Source of the DNA: Acidimicrobiales bacterium
GTDB taxonomy: Bacteria > Actinomycetota > Acidimicrobiia > Acidimicrobiales > Bog-793
Length of the DNA stretch: 64,000 nucleotides
Direction: 5' to 3'
NCBI GenBank assembly: GCA_035294085.1
Contig: DATGLP010000014.1
Coordinates: 1 to 64,000 of the forward strand
In this document: positions 29,638 through 39,845 of the stretch, one piece after another
How the letters are laid out: every line of letters starts with the position of its first letter
Numbering within the stretch: position 1 is the stretch's first letter
The notes under the pieces: generated by a model
Told to the model about the DNA's origin: nothing
Seen by the model: the letters and a program-made list of their open reading frames with translations, nothing else
The model's database searches: none
Program-made: the position numbers and the translations under genes

Positions 29638-29682
29638 CTAGGTAAGGAGGAGCTCGCTCGAGATCGTTGCCAGTGCTCGCAC
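29638..29682 (-). CDS. leuL: Leucine leader peptide of the leuA attenuator
   Basis: A 14-residue frame, MRALATISSELLLT, starting at GTG. It has four leucines, three in a row just before the end (CTC CTC CTT), as in leucine-sensing leader peptides. Stalling on these codons when leucyl-tRNA is scarce would alter folding of the two hairpins that follow. The GTG lies 7 bases after the promoter -10, so the transcript should begin at or next to the start codon. Confidence 0.85.
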   Translation of the reverse strand: MRALATISSELLLT

Positions 29683-29689
29683 GAAGCCA

Positions 29690-29718
29690 AGTCTCGCGGA
29701 GGCGCCGCGGCCCGTCAA
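29690..29718 (-). promoter_or_regulatory. Promoter of leuA
   Basis: Minus-strand -35 TTGACG (29713-29718) and -10 GAGACT (29690-29695), 17-base spacer. The leader peptide GTG follows after 7 bases, predicting a leaderless leader peptide. Confidence 0.65.
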
Positions 29719-29777
29719 GGCGACCAGGTGCCGATCCTCGCTAGTCTCGGCGCCAGCCGAGGGGAGGAGGCGACGCG

Positions 29778-30035
29778 ATGGCAGGCACACGGCGCACGGC
29801 GTGGCGCGTCGGCGTCGCCGCCGGGCTCGGCGCGGGGCTCGTCCTCGCCGGCGTGCGCCTCGCGGGCGGCGTCGCCCGCCGGCGCCGGCACCGGCGCGAG
29901 CGCGCCTTCGCCCGGGCGGCCCGAGACCTGTGGCCCGCACTCCCCGGGCGTGCCGCCTCCCCGCTGCGCGTCGCCGCCGAGCGGGTCGACGCCGGGGCGC
30001 GAGGCGACCAGGCCGGGGAGGTGCAGGAGACCTAG
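29778..30035 (+). CDS. Small hypothetical membrane protein
   Basis: About 85 residues. One hydrophobic span (VGVAAGLGAGLVLAGVRLAGGVA) is followed by a strongly basic stretch RRRRHRRERAF and a helical tail. The ATG has an excellent ribosome site, GGGGAGGAGG, 7 bases upstream, which is the main reason to accept it. It runs divergently from leuA and overlaps the end of serA by 4 bases. I do not recognise a family. Confidence 0.5.
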   Translation: MAGTRRTAWRVGVAAGLGAGLVLAGVRLAGGVARRRRHRRERAFARAARDLWPALPGRAASPLRVAAERVDAGARGDQAGEVQET

Positions 30036-31594
30036 GCCCCGAAGACCTGGTAGACGGCGTGGATCCCGGCCGCCGAGCGGAGCCTCGAGAGGGTGGCCGC
30101 CTCGAGCGGCCGCTCCACCGCGAGGACCATGAGCGCCGTGCCCGTCCCGAGCGTCTGGCCGACGGCCATGTCCGAGATGCTCACGCCGGCGTCGCCGATC
30201 GCCGTGCCGACCACGCCGATCATCCCCGGCCGGTCGTCGTTGCGGACGACGAGCATGTACGGCGCCGGCCGCACGTCGACGGGGTGGTCCTCGACGAGGA
30301 TGATCCGCTCGTCGCTGCCGACGAGCGATCCCGCGACCGAGTGCTCCCGCGAGCGCACCGTGATCGCGCTCACCCGGTCGGCGGAGGCGGCCGTCTGCAC
30401 CTCCCGCACGGTGAGGCCGCGCTCGTCCGCCAGCCGGGGGGCGTTCACGTAGGACACCGGCTCGTCGCTGCCCGCCGCGAAGACGCCCTTCAGCGCCGCG
30501 AGCGTGAGGATCTTCACGTCCTCCCCTGCGAGCGCCCCCCGGTACTCGACCTCGAGCTCGTCGGGGAGCCCCTCGCACAGGCAGGCGAGGAAGCGCCCGA
30601 GGCGCTCGGCGAGGCCGAGGAAGGGGCGGACGGCCTCGGAGGCGCCGGACGCCGCGACGTTGACCGCGTAGGGGGCGAAGTCGCCGGCGAGCGCCAGCAG
30701 CACCTGCTCGGCGATCTGCTCGCCCGCCCGGTCCTGCGCCTCCCCGGTGCTCGCGCCGAGGTGGGGCGTGACGACCACCTGGTCGAGCGCGAAGAGGGGC
30801 GACGAGGTGGTCGGCTCGGTGGCGAAGACGTCGATCGCCGCCCCGGCGACCTGCCCGGCGGCGACGGCCTCGGCGAGCGCCTCCTCGTCGACGATGCCGC
30901 CGCGCGCCGCGTTCACGATGCGCACGCCGCGTCGGCAGCGGCCGAGCAGCTCCGCCCCGAACAGGCCCTTCGTCTCGGGAGTCTTCGGCAGGTGGATGGT
31001 GATGAAGTCGGCCCGCGCGACGAGCTCGTCGAGCGAGCACAGCTCCACGCCCATGCGCTTGGCACGCTCGGGCGCCACGTAGGGGTCGTAGGCGAGGAGG
31101 TGCATCCCGAACGCCGAGGCCCGCTGCGCGACGAGGGCGCCGATGCGGCCGAGCCCCACGATGCCGAGCGTCTTGCCGTGCAGCTCGACGCCCTCCCAGC
31201 GCGAGCGCTCCCAGCGGCCGGCCTTGAGCGCGGCGTGCGCCTGGGGGATGTTGCGCGCCTGGGCGAGGAGCAGGGCGAGGGCGTGCTCGGCAGCCGAGAC
31301 GACGTTCGACTCCGGGGCGTTCACGACCAGCACGCCCCGCCTCGTCGCCGCCTCGACGTCGACGTTGTCGAGGCCCACGCCGGCGCGACCGACGACGACG
31401 AGGTCGCGCCCGGCCTCGAGGACCCGGTCGGTGACCTTCGTCGCCGAACGCACGACGAGCGCCGCCGCCCCGGGGAGCGCCGCGAGCAGCTCCTCCTCGG
31501 AGAGCCCGAGCCGCACGTCGACCTCGTGGCCCGCCGCGGCCATCGCCTCGAGCCCGCTCGCCGCCAGCTCCTCGGTCACGAGGATCCGAGCCAC
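30032..31594 (-). CDS. serA: D-3-phosphoglycerate dehydrogenase (long form with ACT domain)
   Basis: About 520 residues, the long actinobacterial form. The Rossmann NAD site is GKTLGIVGLGRIGALVAQRA near residue 145. The catalytic arginine is in NAARGGIVDE and the histidine in VVTPHLGASTGEAQDRAG. An intervening ASB domain (about 320-440) and a C-terminal ACT domain (YMLVVRNDDRPGMIGVVGTAIGDAGV) provide serine feedback. It oxidises 3-phosphoglycerate to start serine synthesis. In many actinobacteria it stands close to ilvC; here about 11.6 kb of other genes lies between. Confidence 0.95.
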   Translation of the reverse strand: MARILVTEELAASGLEAMAAAGHEVDVRLGLSEEELLAALPGAAALVVRSATKVTDRVLEAGRDLVVVGRAGVGLDNVDVEAATRRGVLVVNAPESNVVSAAEHALALLLAQARNIPQAHAALKAGRWERSRWEGVELHGKTLGIVGLGRIGALVAQRASAFGMHLLAYDPYVAPERAKRMGVELCSLDELVARADFITIHLPKTPETKGLFGAELLGRCRRGVRIVNAARGGIVDEEALAEAVAAGQVAGAAIDVFATEPTTSSPLFALDQVVVTPHLGASTGEAQDRAGEQIAEQVLLALAGDFAPYAVNVAASGASEAVRPFLGLAERLGRFLACLCEGLPDELEVEYRGALAGEDVKILTLAALKGVFAAGSDEPVSYVNAPRLADERGLTVREVQTAASADRVSAITVRSREHSVAGSLVGSDERIILVEDHPVDVRPAPYMLVVRNDDRPGMIGVVGTAIGDAGVSISDMAVGQTLGTGTALMVLAVERPLEAATLSRLRSAAGIHAVYQVFGA

Positions 31595-31621
31595 GCCCGC
31601 CTCCCTGCCGTCCCGGCCCGC

Positions 31622-34058
<2,437 letters not shown>

Positions 34059-34149
34059 GCGAGTCCCCTCGCCGGGCGCGCGCCCAGCGGCGCGGCCGAC
34101 CGTCGTCGCCGCGCACTACCGTGGCCACGACGGCCTCGTAGGAGGAGAC

Positions 34150-34530
34150 GTGGCGAGGCGGCTGGTCGCGGGGCAACGGGTCGGTGAGCTCGAGAGCGAC
34201 GTCCTCGAGCTCCTGTGGTCGGCCCGCTCCTGGCTGAGCGGCCGCGAGGTGTGGGAGCGCCTCGGGGGGGAGCCGCGGGCGTACACGACGGTGCTCACGG
34301 TGCTGGGCCGCCTCGTCGACAAGGGGCTCGTCGAGCGCTCGACGCACGACGGCGCACACCGCTTCCGCGCCGCCGGCGACGTCGACGAGCTGACGGCCCA
34401 GGCGATCCGGTCGCTGCTCGCGGCGACGGAGAATCCCCGCGCCGTGCTCGCCCACTTCGTCGACGGCCTCGACGACCCGCAGCTGCTCGCGGACCTCGCC
34501 GACGCGCTGCGCCGGGTCCGGCCGCGGTGA
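34150..34530 (+). CDS. BlaI/MecI/CopY-type transcriptional repressor
   Basis: About 126 residues. The winged helix reads LESDVLELLWSARSWLSGREVWERLG then AYTTVLTVLGRLVDKGLVERSTHDGAHRFRA, the standard BlaI pattern. A dimerisation part follows. It lies directly in front of an M56 membrane metalloprotease with a 4-base GTGA overlap, the classical repressor and sensor-protease arrangement. The palindrome at 35594-35611 is the best candidate operator. GTG start behind AGGAGGAG. Confidence 0.88.
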   Translation: MARRLVAGQRVGELESDVLELLWSARSWLSGREVWERLGGEPRAYTTVLTVLGRLVDKGLVERSTHDGAHRFRAAGDVDELTAQAIRSLLAATENPRAVLAHFVDGLDDPQLLADLADALRRVRPR

Positions 34531-35588
34531 TCTCGCCTGCGCTGGCGCTCGGCGCCGGCCTCTTCGGCTTGCTGGTCGCGGCCGGGGCGCTCGCCCGTCG
34601 CGCCAGGGGAGCTTCGCCGCTCGCCGCCGCCGGCGCCCACCTCGTGAGCCTCCTCGGCTGGGGGATCCTGCCGGTGCTGTGGCTCGCCTGCCTCGGCGCG
34701 ACGCTCGGCTCGCACCTCGCGCGCCTGCCGGCCCGAGGCGGTGGCTGCCTGGCCGGCCTCGACCACCTCGAGTGGCAGCTGCTCGACCTCGTGCCGGCCA
34801 CCCTGGTGCTCGGCGTGCTCGTCTGGCGCTCCGTCGCCGCCGCCGGCGCGACCCGCCGGATCGAGCTGCGCCGAGGGGTGCGGGCGTCGTCGGTGCGGCG
34901 TCCGACGCGAGCGGGCGCGGTGTGGATCGTCCCGGTGTCGCGGCCCGTGGCGTTCGCTGCGGGGATCCTGCGCCCGAGGGCGGTCGTGTCCGCTGGGCTC
35001 CTCGCGTCGCTCGACGCCGCGCAGCGGCAGGCGGTCCTGACGCACGAGGCGGCCCACGTGCGCCTCGGCCACCCCCGCCTGCTCCTCCTCGGCGGCGCCG
35101 TCGCCGCCGCCTACGGCCGGTTCGGGCCCGTGCGCTCCGCCTGGCAGGGGCTGCGCCAGGCCTTCGAGGCGGCCGCCGACGACGAGGCCGCCGCGGCCGC
35201 GGGGACCGGCGTCCTCGTCTCCGCGATCCGGCGCCTCGCGCGCAGCGCGGGGGCCGGCACCGGGCGCGACGGCGGCGCCGAGGAGGTGCACTACCGCGTC
35301 GCCCGGCTCCGCACCGCCCGTCCCGTCGCGCTCGCACCGAGCCTCCTCGTCGGCGCCTTCGCGGTGCTCGTCGGCCTCGCGCTGGCGCTCGACGCCTGCC
35401 TCCTCACGGGGGTACCCGCCACCTCCCTGCGTGTCGGCGCCTGCTTCGCCGTGCTCGCGGCGGTCGGCCTCCGACCGGCGTGGCGGGGGGCCGCCGTCGG
35501 CCGTCGGACGAGTCGCCAGCGGTGCCTCCCCCGCTGCAACGAACCGAGCCCCCCGCCGGCACCGGCGGACGCCTCGGCGTCCGATTGA
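34527..35588 (+). CDS. M56-family membrane metalloprotease (BlaR1-like, no sensor domain)
   Basis: About 353 residues. Several membrane helices (ALGAGLFGLLVAAGALA, LVSLLGWGILPVLWLACLGATLG, LLDLVPATLVLGVLVW, LLVGAFAVLVGLALALDACLL) surround a zinc protease core with VLTHEAAHVRLGH, the HExxH motif, near residue 175, and downstream EAAADDEAAA. It lacks the penicillin-binding sensor domain of BlaR1 proper. In such pairs the protease is thought to inactivate the BlaI repressor on a signal. GTG start overlapping the repressor stop. Confidence 0.85.
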   Translation: MISPALALGAGLFGLLVAAGALARRARGASPLAAAGAHLVSLLGWGILPVLWLACLGATLGSHLARLPARGGGCLAGLDHLEWQLLDLVPATLVLGVLVWRSVAAAGATRRIELRRGVRASSVRRPTRAGAVWIVPVSRPVAFAAGILRPRAVVSAGLLASLDAAQRQAVLTHEAAHVRLGHPRLLLLGGAVAAAYGRFGPVRSAWQGLRQAFEAAADDEAAAAAGTGVLVSAIRRLARSAGAGTGRDGGAEEVHYRVARLRTARPVALAPSLLVGAFAVLVGLALALDACLLTGVPATSLRVGACFAVLAAVGLRPAWRGAAVGRRTSRQRCLPRCNEPSPPPAPADASASD

Positions 35589-35612
35589 CTCGCTACTACG
35601 AATACGTAGTAA
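35585..35612 (+). promoter_or_regulatory. Candidate BlaI operator overlapping a promoter
   Basis: A perfect inverted repeat TACTACG-AATA-CGTAGTA (35594-35611) sits between TTGACT (35585-35590, -35) and TAGTAA (35607-35612, -10 with a 16-base spacer). The TACTA/TAGTA half-site type is what I would expect of an actinobacterial BlaI protein. A repressor bound here would cover the promoter of the Cys-pair/thioredoxin operon that starts at 35673. The -35 overlaps the end of the M56 gene. Confidence 0.65.
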
Positions 35613-35672
35613 GCTGGCGCCGACGGCGCGAGGCGGCAGGAGGCCGCCGAGCACCTGAGCGGAGGCGGGGTG

Positions 35673-35969
35673 GTGACGGGATCGACCGCTCGTGCGCCGA
35701 GCACCGACGCTGCCGAGGGCCGGCTGGACGCCGGAGGCGATCGCACGGCGCGCGAGCGCGGCGGCCTCGGAGCGGGGCTCGTCGTCCTCGCCCTCCCCGT
35801 GCTGTGCTGTGCCGGGCCGGTGCTCGTCGCCGCGCTGGCCGCAGCGAGCGCCGCGGTGCTCGGCCTCGTCGCAGGCCTGGTCGGCGTGGCGCTCGCCGCG
35901 CTCGCCGCCGCCCTGGTGCTCCGGCGGCGACGTCGGGAGGGCTGCACCCGGCCCCTCCACCGGGCATGA
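35673..35969 (+). CDS. Small membrane protein with Cys-Cys pair
   Basis: About 98 residues. A polar N-terminus of about 33 residues is followed by two membrane spans: GLVVLALPVLCCAGPVLVAALAAAS and VLGLVAGLVGVALAALAAALVL. It ends RRRRREGC. The cysteine pair inside the first span recalls the CC pair of MerT/MerF-type mercury carriers, but overall similarity is too weak to name it so. The GTG at 35673 is 7 bases after GGAGG. First gene behind the candidate BlaI operator; it overlaps the next gene by 4 bases (ATGA). Confidence 0.6.
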   Translation: MTGSTARAPSTDAAEGRLDAGGDRTARERGGLGAGLVVLALPVLCCAGPVLVAALAAASAAVLGLVAGLVGVALAALAAALVLRRRRREGCTRPLHRA

Positions 35970-36658
35970 CGCCGAGCGAGCCGCCCGCTCGTCGGGTCAC
36001 CGCCCGGGTGCGCCAGGGCACGAGAGCGCTCGGCGACGTCCTCGGCACTCGCTGGCGCATCGCCGGCTTCGCGCTCGTGTCAGGGAGCGTCGCGTTCTGC
36101 TACACGCTGCTCCTGCCCTTCGACGACACCCAGCGGATCGGCTTCGCCAACTGGGACTACCTCAGCGCCTCCCTGCTCGCCTGGTCGCTCGCCCTCGGCC
36201 TCGCGATGGGCCTCGTCGTGAGCGTGCAGGCCTACGCGCTGCGCAGGGTCGTCGCCGCGCGCACCGCGGCCGGGGCGACGGGCCCCCTGGCGTTCGTGGC
36301 CAGCCTCCTGCCGAGCTTCCTCTGCTGCACCCCGGTCGTCCCGTCGTTCCTCGCCTTCGTCGGCGTCTCTGGCGCAGGGCTGTACGCGACGACCGGGACG
36401 CTCCAGCACTTCTTCGCCGTGCACCAGCACGAGTTCCTCGCCGCGAGCCTGGCGCTCGTGCTCGTGGCGAGCGCGTGGGGACTCGACAAGCTGGGCCGGG
36501 CCGCCTGCGCCGCCGGCGGCTGCGAGCCCGGGACCCGGCCGGAGGAGCGGGCCGGTCGCACGCGCTGGATCGCTCGAAGCTCGCCGACCCCGTCACGGCT
36601 CGCCGGCGAGGGGCCGGGACGCCGGCGAGCGCCGTCGCCCGCGGGGGCGAAGCGATGA
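35966..36658 (+). CDS. Membrane protein with Cys-Cys motif in a transmembrane helix
   Basis: About 230 residues with four likely membrane spans: IAGFALVSGSVAFCYTLLL, LSASLLAWSLALGLAMGLVV, LAFVASLLPSFLCCTPVVPSFLAFV and FLAASLALVLVASAWGL. The third contains SFLCCTPVVPS, a cysteine pair flanked by prolines, and after the fourth comes CAAGGC. Such pairs are used by metal carriers and by membrane thiol-redox proteins. I do not recognise the family by name. ATG overlaps the previous stop; a thioredoxin-fold gene follows after 100 bases. Confidence 0.6.
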   Translation: MTPSEPPARRVTARVRQGTRALGDVLGTRWRIAGFALVSGSVAFCYTLLLPFDDTQRIGFANWDYLSASLLAWSLALGLAMGLVVSVQAYALRRVVAARTAAGATGPLAFVASLLPSFLCCTPVVPSFLAFVGVSGAGLYATTGTLQHFFAVHQHEFLAASLALVLVASAWGLDKLGRAACAAGGCEPGTRPEERAGRTRWIARSSPTPSRLAGEGPGRRRAPSPAGAKR

Positions 36659-36728
36659 GCCGCAGGCGTTGCAGGCGATGGACCGGCGGTCACCAGGGGT
36701 GCGACGCCAGCCTGACGACCAGCGACCT

Positions 36729-36758
36729 GGGAGTGGTGGACGAGGGAGTGGTGGACGA
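36729..36758 (+). repeat. 15-base tandem duplication before the thioredoxin-like gene
   Basis: Two perfect copies of GGGAGTGGTGGACGA (36729-36743 and 36744-36758), the second ending exactly at the GTG start at 36759. It duplicates the purine-rich ribosome-site region. Confidence 0.85.
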
Positions 36759-37394
36759 GTGAGCGAGGCCGTCGCGAAACGGCGCCCGCCGCGGCGGCGC
36801 ACGCCGGCGCGCCGGCGACGCCGGGCAGCGCTCACGGCGGGCGTCGCCGTCGCTGCGCTCGCCGGCGTGCTGGTCGGGCTGCACGAGACGACGAGCGCTC
36901 CCGCGTCGCCCGGCGCGGCGAGGCGGGCCGTCGCGTCGAGGGTGCTCGCGCCGGGGACGGTGGCGCCGCCGGCGACCTTCACCACGCTCGCGGGACGCAC
37001 CGAGTCCCTCGCCGCGCTGCGAGGCGAGCCGGTCCTGCTCTGGCTCGTCACGACCTGGTGCCCCTCGTGCCAGGCGGGCACACGGGAGCTGGCGCGGCAC
37101 CTCGAGGCGCTGCGCGCCGACGGCGTCCGGGTCGTCGAGCTCGAGAACTACGGCGACCTCGGCGCCTCCGGACCTTCGATGGCCACCTTCAGCGCCGACC
37201 TCGCCGGCAGGGCCGTCGACGACCCCGACTGGACCTTCGGACAGGCTTCCTGGGGCCTCACGCGCACGTACAACCCGCAGGCCTTCCTCGACGTCTACTA
37301 CCTCATCGACGCGAGGGGACGGATCGCGTACGTGAACGGCTCGCCCGCCTCGACCATGCCCGAGCTGCTCGCCGCGGCGAAGGCGCTCCCCTGA
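36759..37394 (+). CDS. Membrane-anchored thioredoxin-like (TlpA/redoxin) protein, CPSC
   Basis: About 211 residues. A basic start (KRRPPRRRTPARRRRR) precedes one membrane span (AALTAGVAVAALAGVLVGL). The thioredoxin fold carries the active site TTWCPSCQAGTRELARHL near residue 99, and near its end NPQAFLDVYYLIDARGRIAYVNGSPASTMPELLAAAKAL. It should face outside the membrane and reduce or oxidise disulfides, perhaps those of the Cys-pair membrane proteins before it. GTG start. The stop overlaps the next start by one base. Confidence 0.8.
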   Translation: MSEAVAKRRPPRRRTPARRRRRAALTAGVAVAALAGVLVGLHETTSAPASPGAARRAVASRVLAPGTVAPPATFTTLAGRTESLAALRGEPVLLWLVTTWCPSCQAGTRELARHLEALRADGVRVVELENYGDLGASGPSMATFSADLAGRAVDDPDWTFGQASWGLTRTYNPQAFLDVYYLIDARGRIAYVNGSPASTMPELLAAAKALP

Positions 37395-38037
37395 TGGCGT
37401 CCGGTACCCGGCGAGGATCGACGAGGCGCCGGCGGGTCGCGACAGCCGGGGCGTTCGCCGCCCTCGTCGCCGCCGGGCTCGGCGCGTCCCTCGCGGCGGG
37501 GACGCGCACCGGGGACCGCACGGGCGCGACCGTGCTCGCCGCCCCAGCTGCACCCCTCGCCCCGAACGGCACCTACACGACGCCGTCGGGAGCGACCGCC
37601 ACCATCGCGTCGCTGCGGGGCACGCCGACGATGGTCTGGTTCGTGGCCGGCGGCTGCGCGAGCTGCGCAGCGAGCATCCCGGCCGTCGCCACGCACCTCG
37701 CCGCCCTGCGGCGCGACGGACTGCGCGTGCTCCCCTCGGGCTCGCCGGCGCCTTCGCGCCGGGGCGCACCGGCGCGACCGAGCTGCTCCGCTTCGCGCAG
37801 GCCGCAGCGAGCACGCGCGTGCGCCGCCCCGGCTGGTCGTGGGGGATGGCGTCGCGCTCGCTCAGCCTCGCCTACGACCCCGACCGGGTCCCCGACGTGT
37901 ACGTCCTCATCGACCGGAACGGCCGCCTCCGCTACCGCGGCAGCGTCCCCGTCTCGACCATGCCCGAGCTCCTCGCCGCGGCGGCCCGGCTCGGCCGGGA
38001 CGCCCGTACCGGCGACCCGGGCGCGACGACGCCGTGA
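37394..38037 (+). pseudogene. Second thioredoxin-like gene, interrupted by a one-base frameshift
   Basis: From ATG 37394 the protein has a membrane anchor (AGAFAALVAAGLGASLAAG) and a thioredoxin domain with GGCASCAASIPAVATHLAALRRDGLRVL, a CASC active site. At about 37732-37735, in a run of four C, the frame is lost. The correct continuation lies in another frame, LGLAGAFAPGRTGATELLRF, then RRPGWSWGMA and PDVYVLIDRNGRLRYRGSVPVSTMPELLAAAARL, ending at 38037. One more C in the run would restore a 214-residue protein parallel to the upstream gene. Either a true frameshift or a sequencing error. Confidence 0.75.
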
Positions 38038-38080
38038 CCCCGCTCGGACCGCGCCGCCGGGGCGCCTCGCCCGGGGCCGA

Positions 38081-38452
38081 TCAGGCCGGCGCGTCCACCC
38101 TCGTGCACGCCGCGACCCCGGCGGCGTGGTCGGCGACGATCGAGGCGCCGAGCGCGACGAGCTCGACGACGCGTGGATCGCGGGTTCGGTAGTAGGCGAA
38201 GCGCCCGGCACGGCGCACCTCGAGGAGCCCGCAGGAGACGAGGCAGGCGAGGTGCGCCGAGACGCGGCCCTGGGAGAGGCCGGCGTGGTGGACGCACTCG
38301 GTGCCCGTGCGCTCGGCCTCGGCGCAGAACGCGAGCAGCGCGAGGCGCGTCGGGTCGCCGAGGGCGCGGTAGAAGCGGGCGAGCAGGTCCCGCCCGGCGG
38401 GGTCCTCGGGAACCGGCGGCGTGGGGCTCGCGTCGAGCGTCGCGGTGCTCAT
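38081..38452 (-). CDS. merR: ArsR-family regulator of the mercury resistance pair (MerR-like role)
   Basis: About 123 residues. The winged helix is FYRALGDPTRLALLAFC then GLSQGRVSAHLACLVSCGLLEVRRAGRFAYYRTRDPRVVEL. Cysteines in LLAFCAEAERTGTECVHH, HLACLVSC and near the C-terminus (VAACTRVD) are candidates for Hg(II) binding. In actinobacterial mer operons the regulator called MerR is of the ArsR family, unlike the Gram-negative one, and this protein fits. Its ATG overlaps the merA stop by 4 bases, so it is translated from the merA transcript. Confidence 0.82.
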   Translation of the reverse strand: MSTATLDASPTPPVPEDPAGRDLLARFYRALGDPTRLALLAFCAEAERTGTECVHHAGLSQGRVSAHLACLVSCGLLEVRRAGRFAYYRTRDPRVVELVALGASIVADHAAGVAACTRVDAPA

Positions 38453-39834
38453 GCGGCGCAGCAGGAGAGCCTCGCGACGTCGGTCGCGAAGGACTGGGCG
38501 GCGAGCTTGAGGCCCTCGCCCATCGTCAGGTACGGCGCCCAGGTCGAGGCCAGCTGCTCGACCGTCATGCCCGCCTCGAGGGCGTAGGTGGCCGCGAGGA
38601 TGACGTCGCCGGCTCCCTCGGCGGCCAGGTGCACGCCGACCACCCGCCCCGTCGCGGCGTCGGCCACGATCTTCACCACCCCGCGAGTATCGCGGCTCAC
38701 GATCGCCCGCGGCACGTACGACAGCGGCAGCACCCGGCAGCTGCACGCGAGACCGGCCTTCGCCGCCTGGGCGTCGGTGAGGCCGACCGAGGCGAGGTTC
38801 GGGGCGGTGAAGGTCACCCGGGGCAGGTGCGTCCAGTCCAGGCGGCGCCTCGCGCCGCCGAACGCGTTCTCGACGGCCGTCGTGCCCTGCGCGGCGGCGA
38901 CGTAGACGAACTGCGGCGCACCGGTCACGTCGCCCGCCGCCCAGATCCGCGGGTTCCCGCTGCGCAGGAAGTCGTCGACGACGACGGCGCCCGACGGGGC
39001 CGTCTCGACGCCGACCGCAGCGAGGTCGAGCCCCGCGGTCACCGGACGGCGCCCGGTCGCCACGAGGAGCTGGTCGGCGCGCGCCTCCCGACCGTCCGCC
39101 GTGCGGACGCGCACGCCGCCGGCGTCCCGGGCCACCTCGGCGAGACGGGCCGAGGTCCAGACCTCGACCCCCTCGTCGGCGAGCACCTCGGCGATGACCG
39201 CCGAGAGCTCGGGCTCCTCGCCGGGGGCCACGCGGTCGAGCGCCTCGACGATGGTGACCCGGCACCCGAGGCGCGAGAAGAGCTGGCCGAGCTCGAGCCC
39301 CACGTAGTTGCCGCCGACGACGACGAGCGAGGCAGGCAGCTCGCGCAGCGCGAGGGCGCTCGTCGACGTGAGGTACCCGGCCTCGGCGAGGCCGGGTACC
39401 GGCGGCACCGAGGGCGACGCGCCCGTCGCGACGAGGTAGTGCGCCGCCTCGATGCGCTCGCCGGCGACCTCGAGGGCGGGCCCGGCCACGAAGCGGGCGT
39501 CGCCGTGGACGATCCGCCAGCCGTAGTCGGCGGCGAGGTCCTCGTACCGCTCGGCGCGCAGCGCCTCGACGAGCTCGTCCTTGCCGGCCACGAGCGCCGC
39601 CAGGTCGACCGGTCCTGCGCTCGTCGCGAGCCCGGGGAAGCGGCCGTCGAGGGCCGCACGGCGGGCCGCAGCGGCGGCGAGGAGGGCCTTGGACGGGATG
39701 CACCCGACGTTGACGCACGTCCCGCCCGTCGTCGCACGCTCCACCATCACGACCGACAGCCCCCGGCGTCGGGCCGCGATCGCCGCGGCGAAGCCCGCGC
39801 CCCCCGAGCCGACGATGGCGAGGTCGTAGAGCAT
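38449..39834 (-). CDS. merA: Mercuric reductase (short form, no N-terminal HMA domain)
   Basis: About 461 residues of the class I pyridine nucleotide-disulfide oxidoreductases. FAD site YDLAIVGSGGAGFAAAIAARRRG, redox-active TGGTCVNVGCIPSKALL, NAD site SLVVVGGNYVGLELGQLFSRLG, and the dimer domain with ASVGLTDAQAAKAGL. The C-terminus ends ARLSCCAA, the vicinal cysteine pair that hands Hg(II) to the active site, which separates MerA from dihydrolipoamide dehydrogenase. It reduces Hg(II) to volatile Hg(0) with NADPH. ATG with AAGGAG 7 bases upstream; a palindromic operator covers the start of the transcript. Confidence 0.93.
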   Translation of the reverse strand: MLYDLAIVGSGGAGFAAAIAARRRGLSVVMVERATTGGTCVNVGCIPSKALLAAAAARRAALDGRFPGLATSAGPVDLAALVAGKDELVEALRAERYEDLAADYGWRIVHGDARFVAGPALEVAGERIEAAHYLVATGASPSVPPVPGLAEAGYLTSTSALALRELPASLVVVGGNYVGLELGQLFSRLGCRVTIVEALDRVAPGEEPELSAVIAEVLADEGVEVWTSARLAEVARDAGGVRVRTADGREARADQLLVATGRRPVTAGLDLAAVGVETAPSGAVVVDDFLRSGNPRIWAAGDVTGAPQFVYVAAAQGTTAVENAFGGARRRLDWTHLPRVTFTAPNLASVGLTDAQAAKAGLACSCRVLPLSYVPRAIVSRDTRGVVKIVADAATGRVVGVHLAAEGAGDVILAATYALEAGMTVEQLASTWAPYLTMGEGLKLAAQSFATDVARLSCCAA

Positions 39835-39845
39835 GGAAGTCTCCT

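Noticed and set aside
34090-34150. Possible BlaI half-sites (CACTACC and CGTAGG) upstream of the blaI-like gene
   Set aside because: The half-sites are too far apart and imperfect; they do not form a palindrome like the one at 35594-35611.
38037-38587. Continuation of the frame of the second thioredoxin-like gene across the ArsR gene
   Set aside because: After the frameshift this frame has no homology-like pattern and runs antisense to merR and merA.
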